Shown here: positions 24,220 through 27,227 of the stretch, in pieces | Layout: every line of letters starts with the position of its first letter | Position numbering within the stretch: the first letter of the stretch is position 1 | Source: Candidatus Falkowbacteria bacterium CG10_big_fil_rev_8_21_14_0_10_44_15 | GTDB taxonomy: Bacteria > Patescibacteriota > Patescibacteriia > Patescibacteriales > XYC2-FULL-47-12 | DNA length: 27,227 nt | Assembly (NCBI GenBank): GCA_002773575.1 | Contig: PFAT01000034.1 | Span: 3,068-30,294 of the forward strand | Direction of reading: 5' to 3' | Translations under genes and position numbers: made by a program | The notes under the pieces: model-generated | Databases searched by the model: none | The model's input: only the letters and a program-made list of their open reading frames with translations | Told to the model about the DNA's origin: nothing

Positions 24220-25068
24220 CTAAACAAAATCTAAGGCAACGGCCGTTGCTTCAGAAAATTTACTGTGAGAAAATTCTCTGTCTTGCGCCTCTGCCTTTCT
24301 GGTATTATTTAAAATTGACATCAAACCTCCTTTTTTATATAAACGAATGATTTTTTGAGCTAGCAGTCTTTCATGCTTAGTGTCAGAAAACAAAACCATG
24401 CCGTCAGTGAATAGCACAAGATATTTTATACTAGCCAACTCCAAAACTACGTGTTGCCATGATGTGTACAGACCGTCTTGCCCGTTAAGCATGGCAAAAC
24501 CTTTATTGTTTATTAATATTCTACGCTGACTACTTATCCATGGCAGAAGTTCTCTCCATGCCCTATCCCTATCGTTATACTTTTTTAACATTTGCTTAAT
24601 TTTCTTTTCCAAAGTTAAATCATATTTATAGCCCTGATTTTTGGTAAAGCCCAGAGTACCATTCCATTTCTGCCAAACCGCAAAACAATCTCCGGTACTA
24701 AATATATTTATTTTATTGCTAATTATTTGAGCAACGGCAAAATCAACCGCCGGCAAACTTTCAGAATGACTTAAGTCTAAATTCTTGCTTAAACAAAATT
24801 TTCTTACTGCTAGGTTAGCTGTTTTTAAAATACCTTCTAACTTTATTCCGTTAGGAGCATCGCTAAAAACATTACTAACAATTTTTGCTACATTTTGTGC
24901 ACCGGATAATCCGTTATAAATTGCTGGACCAATTTTAGGCGTATATAAACCGCTAACGCCATCAAGGACTCCAAAAATCATTTTATCTGGACAATAAATA
25001 AGCTCATCCTCCTGAAATTTAGCCGATCCAGGATCGTAAATAACTTGTTTTTTTATATTTATAGACAT
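24220..25068 (-). CDS. PP2C-like (PPM) phosphatase domain protein
   Basis: A 282-residue protein with a degenerate PPM/PP2C fold. The metal-binding positions of the family appear as QED (Asp21), GVLDGVSG (Asp36), STGDCF (124-128, the GDS-like loop) and FTDG (Asp222). At the final position the usual DDAT/NDNxT is SEAT (272-275), so its Asp is Glu or lost. The domain alone fills the protein, with no kinase, receiver or membrane part. PP2C enzymes usually remove phosphate from Ser/Thr or regulate sigma factors. Its place between the CMP-nonulosonate synthetase (3 nt away) and neuB (20 nt away) is not one I know, and suggests either a regulator of the pathway or a sugar-phosphate phosphatase. That is speculation. 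A pseudophosphatase is also possible. Confidence 0.75.
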   Translation of the reverse strand: MSINIKKQVIYDPGSAKFQEDELIYCPDKMIFGVLDGVSGLYTPKIGPAIYNGLSGAQNVAKIVSNVFSDAPNGIKLEGILKTANLAVRKFCLSKNLDLSHSESLPAVDFAVAQIISNKINIFSTGDCFAVWQKWNGTLGFTKNQGYKYDLTLEKKIKQMLKKYNDRDRAWRELLPWISSQRRILINNKGFAMLNGQDGLYTSWQHVVLELASIKYLVLFTDGMVLFSDTKHERLLAQKIIRLYKKGGLMSILNNTRKAEAQDREFSHSKFSEATAVALDFV

Positions 25069-25071
25069 ACT

Positions 25072-25761
25072 CTACTGATTAAAAATTTTATTTTCTGCCT
25101 TTATAAAATCGTTAAGTTCGTCAATATCAATGTTTTCGTTTTCATTTACTAATAAAAATTCAACACTATTTTCATCAACAATTGTCTTTACGTTCATGAT
25201 CGCATCATAACGGTTAAAATAAATAGCCCCGTCCTCTTTGTAGCATGGCTTAGCAATTTGACGATTAGTAGTAACTATGGGATATAAACGCTTAAGCTTG
25301 CTGTTTTCGTTAATCCAATAGTGACCTCTATCCTCTGCTACACTAACCACACTATTACACCTGCTTTTTTCAAACAAATCCAGAGCCTCATTTACTCGCC
25401 CAGCTTTTAAAAGAGGTGCGGTAGGATATAACAGAACAATAATTTCAGCTTTATAATTCTCCACTTCTTCCAAGTATTTAACACAGTGCTGCAACACGGG
25501 CAACGTCTCCGCTTCGTCGTTTGCCAGTTCATAAGGTCTTATAAATGGAACTTCAGCGCCGTATTTTTTTGCAATCGACATAATCTCCGTATCATCAGTA
25601 GATACAATAACTCTGTCGATACGATCAACTGATTTTGCCAACTCAATCGGCCAAGCTACTAAAGGCTTGCCATTCAGAGGTAAAATATTTTTACGAGGTA
25701 TTGATTTTGATCCTCCTCTGGCAATAATAATTGCTACTGCTTTTTCTTTTGTCTTTAACAT
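25072..25761 (-). CDS. neuA: CMP-nonulosonic acid synthetase (acylneuraminate cytidylyltransferase)
   Basis: Activates the nonulosonic acid with CTP to the CMP-sugar used by glycosyltransferases. The 229-residue length is typical for NeuA/LegF/PseF. Seen: the nucleotide-binding motif IIIARGGSKSIPRKN at 11-25, LPLNGKPLVAWPIELA, VIVSTDDTEI, LLYPTAPL, and DGAIYFNR near the C-terminus with the metal-binding acid block. Which family member it is, and so which sugar, cannot be read from the sequence. It is 3 nt upstream of the PP2C-like gene and 16 nt after the HisF-like gene, so it is part of the same message as neuB. Confidence 0.95.
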   Translation of the reverse strand: MLKTKEKAVAIIIARGGSKSIPRKNILPLNGKPLVAWPIELAKSVDRIDRVIVSTDDTEIMSIAKKYGAEVPFIRPYELANDEAETLPVLQHCVKYLEEVENYKAEIIVLLYPTAPLLKAGRVNEALDLFEKSRCNSVVSVAEDRGHYWINENSKLKRLYPIVTTNRQIAKPCYKEDGAIYFNRYDAIMNVKTIVDENSVEFLLVNENENIDIDELNDFIKAENKIFNQ

Positions 25762-25777
25762 GTAATAATTATTTTAT

Positions 25778-26536
25778 CTACATTAACCTTACTGGCGATC
25801 CGGCCTTGTATAAAGCTTCCTTAACGTTACGCGGAGTTAATCCTGTATAGTGAAACAAACTTGCTAGGGAAACAGCATCAGCCTTGCCAACTTTAACGGC
25901 GTTAACAACATGCCCAACATTACCAGCTCCGCCACAGGCTACGACCGGTAAAGAAACCACTTTACTTACGCTTTTTATAAGGTCAATATCATAACCAAGT
26001 TGCGTTCCGTCCCTATCAATAGAATTTAAAAATATTTCTCCTGCCCCTAATCTTTCAACTCTCGCCGACCACTCTTCCGCTCGCATGCCGGTATTTTTTA
26101 AGCCTCTTTCATAAAACACGATGTGCTTGTCGCCTTGTTTTCTAACATCAATGGAAACTACCACGCTTTGACTACCGTACTTTTTGGCTACCTTAGTAAT
26201 AAAACTAGGGTTGTTAATAGCCTCACTATTAAAAATTACCTTATCAGCGCCAATCTTTATTAACTTATCAGCTTCTTCAATATTATGAATACCGCCGCCA
26301 ACTGATAACGGCATAAAACATTCATTAAAAATCCCCGATATTAAGTCAAACGCCGGCTCTCTTTTCTCCTGACTGGCAGTAATATCAATAAACACTAACT
26401 CATCAACGTTCCTCTGGTTGTAAATTCGCGCTGTTTGAATAGGATTGCCAATAGTGCGCATTTGTTCAAAATTTACTGTTTTCACCAGCTGTAATCCATT
26501 AAATAACATACAAGGTATAACGCGAATTTTAAGCAT
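25778..26536 (-). CDS. hisF: HisF-like cyclase paralogue lacking Asp11 (WbuZ/PtmF type)
   Basis: A beta/alpha-barrel protein related to imidazole glycerol phosphate synthase subunit HisF. In true HisF the acid-base residue Asp11 lies in IPCLDVKDG. Here the segment reads IPCMLFNG with Leu11, while Asp130 (VSIDVR) remains. That and the LVKTVNF segment match the amidinosugar-pathway paralogues found beside N-acetyl-sugar amidotransferases in O-antigen and legionaminate loci. Its role there is to pass ammonia from HisH to the amidotransferase that converts an N-acetyl to an acetamidino group. It overlaps hisH by 8 nt, is in no histidine operon, and no other his gene is present. It is therefore unlikely to serve histidine synthesis. 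Confidence 0.85.
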   Translation of the reverse strand: MLKIRVIPCMLFNGLQLVKTVNFEQMRTIGNPIQTARIYNQRNVDELVFIDITASQEKREPAFDLISGIFNECFMPLSVGGGIHNIEEADKLIKIGADKVIFNSEAINNPSFITKVAKKYGSQSVVVSIDVRKQGDKHIVFYERGLKNTGMRAEEWSARVERLGAGEIFLNSIDRDGTQLGYDIDLIKSVSKVVSLPVVACGGAGNVGHVVNAVKVGKADAVSLASLFHYTGLTPRNVKEALYKAGSPVRLM

Positions 26537-27146
26537 ACTTTTTTATATCTAAAAAATTCTGTAAAAGACATAAGCCACTGTCTTGGCTTTTTTCCGGATG
26601 AAATTGAGTGGCAAAAATGTTATACTGATGAATTGTAGCCGTAAAAACTTTTCCGTAGTCGCAAGTAGCGGTTACGATTGATTTATCCTCACAGTTTAAA
26701 TGATAGCTATGAACAAAATAAAAATTATCGTCAGTAACTCCTTTAAATAAAGGATCGCTTTTATCCAAAATATTTATATTATTCCAACCTATATGTGGTA
26801 AGCGCATACTATTGGATTTAAGTTTAACTACTTGTCCTTTGACCCATCCTAATCCTTTATAAGTGCCGAACTCATGGCTTAGGTCAGCTATAAGTTGCAT
26901 ACCCAAACAAATTCCCAAAAATGGTGTTTTGTCTTGCAAAACTTTTTTATTTAAAATATTTACTAAATCCAACCGCTGCAAATTTTTCATACCGTCCCCG
27001 AATGCTCCTACGCCAGGCAGTACTAAGTACTGCGCTTTTTCAATGTCATTTTTGTTGTTGGAAACTAATACCTTAGCATTAATACTTCTAAACGCCTTTT
27101 CAACTGAGGCAATGTTACCCATGTTATAATCAATAACTACTACCAT
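26529..27146 (-). CDS. hisH: HisH-like glutamine amidotransferase
   Basis: Class I glutaminase that releases ammonia from glutamine for its partner HisF-like protein. The 205 residues carry YNMGNIASVEKAF, LPGVGAFGDGM, and the triad Cys80 in GICLGMQ with His183 and Glu185 in FHPEK, all intact. As part of an amidinosugar module (WbuY type) it would feed an N-acetyl-sugar amidotransferase, which is not in the window and may lie just past the right edge. It overlaps the hisF-like gene by 8 nt. No Shine-Dalgarno sequence and no clear promoter precede it within the 81 nt that remain. Confidence 0.9.
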   Translation of the reverse strand: MVVVIDYNMGNIASVEKAFRSINAKVLVSNNKNDIEKAQYLVLPGVGAFGDGMKNLQRLDLVNILNKKVLQDKTPFLGICLGMQLIADLSHEFGTYKGLGWVKGQVVKLKSNSMRLPHIGWNNINILDKSDPLFKGVTDDNFYFVHSYHLNCEDKSIVTATCDYGKVFTATIHQYNIFATQFHPEKSQDSGLCLLQNFLDIKKYA

Positions 27147-27227
27147 ATAACTACTTGGGTCTTGCCTAGCAGATTGTGCTACACTGTTAGAAAAGACCTA
27201 TGAAATATAGTAAATTAAGCGATTACA

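Noticed and set aside
27198..27227. Nine-codon open frame with a TAG at the right edge on the minus strand, possible tail of an upstream gene
   Set aside because: Nine open codons occur by chance in at least one of three frames most of the time, and no family motif is visible.

Overview
The window looks like chromosomal DNA from a bacterium using the standard genetic code, with TGA acting as a stop. A candidate-phyla (Patescibacteria/CPR) genome is the best guess. The reasons are the compact murJ / rseP / frr / BNR-lipoprotein / holB block, the scarcity of Shine-Dalgarno sequences, near-leaderless promoters, and GC-rich palindromic repeats between AT-rich genes. That assignment is inference. 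No rRNA, tRNA, CRISPR array or transposase was found.

Left part (1-12350, all genes on the minus strand). An AMP-forming acetyl-CoA synthetase (acs) is followed by an AT-rich type II restriction-modification pair: an MjaI-like endonuclease and a beta-class, N4-cytosine-type methyltransferase, with its own promoter and terminator. Next comes a housekeeping block: murJ (lipid II flippase), rseP (site-2 protease), frr (ribosome recycling factor), a seven-repeat BNR/Asp-box lipoprotein and holB (DNA polymerase III delta'). A radical SAM protein with a degenerate cobalamin-type N-terminus and a Trp-rich tail follows, ended by a clear terminator.

Right part (12350-27227). A polyprenyl-phosphate sugar-1-phosphate transferase (WbaP-like) runs on the plus strand and converges with a minus-strand operon of about 13.4 kb whose start may lie beyond the right edge. 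In transcription order the operon holds: HisH-like glutaminase, HisF-like cyclase lacking the catalytic Asp11, CMP-nonulosonate synthetase, a PP2C-like phosphatase, NeuB, a hexapeptide acyltransferase, a DegT aminotransferase, a methyltransferase carrying a G9 tract, WbqC, a PIG-L deacetylase, a second methyltransferase, an unclassified GT-B-like protein, a Wzx-type flippase, ATP sulfurylase, APS kinase and a C-terminal APS-kinase fragment. Most of these genes overlap or are separated by fewer than 21 nt. Together they suggest a surface glycan containing a sialic/legionaminic-type nonulosonic acid. It is probably amidinated (HisH/HisF donate ammonia), modified by deacetylation and methylation, possibly sulfated from PAPS, and exported by Wzx after WbaP-type initiation.

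The most unusual points are the PP2C-like phosphatase between the NeuB and CMP-transferase genes, the possible phase-variable G9 tract, the HisF homologue without Asp11, the APS-kinase fragment fused behind a possible SemiSWEET remnant, and an in-frame repeat insertion in acs.
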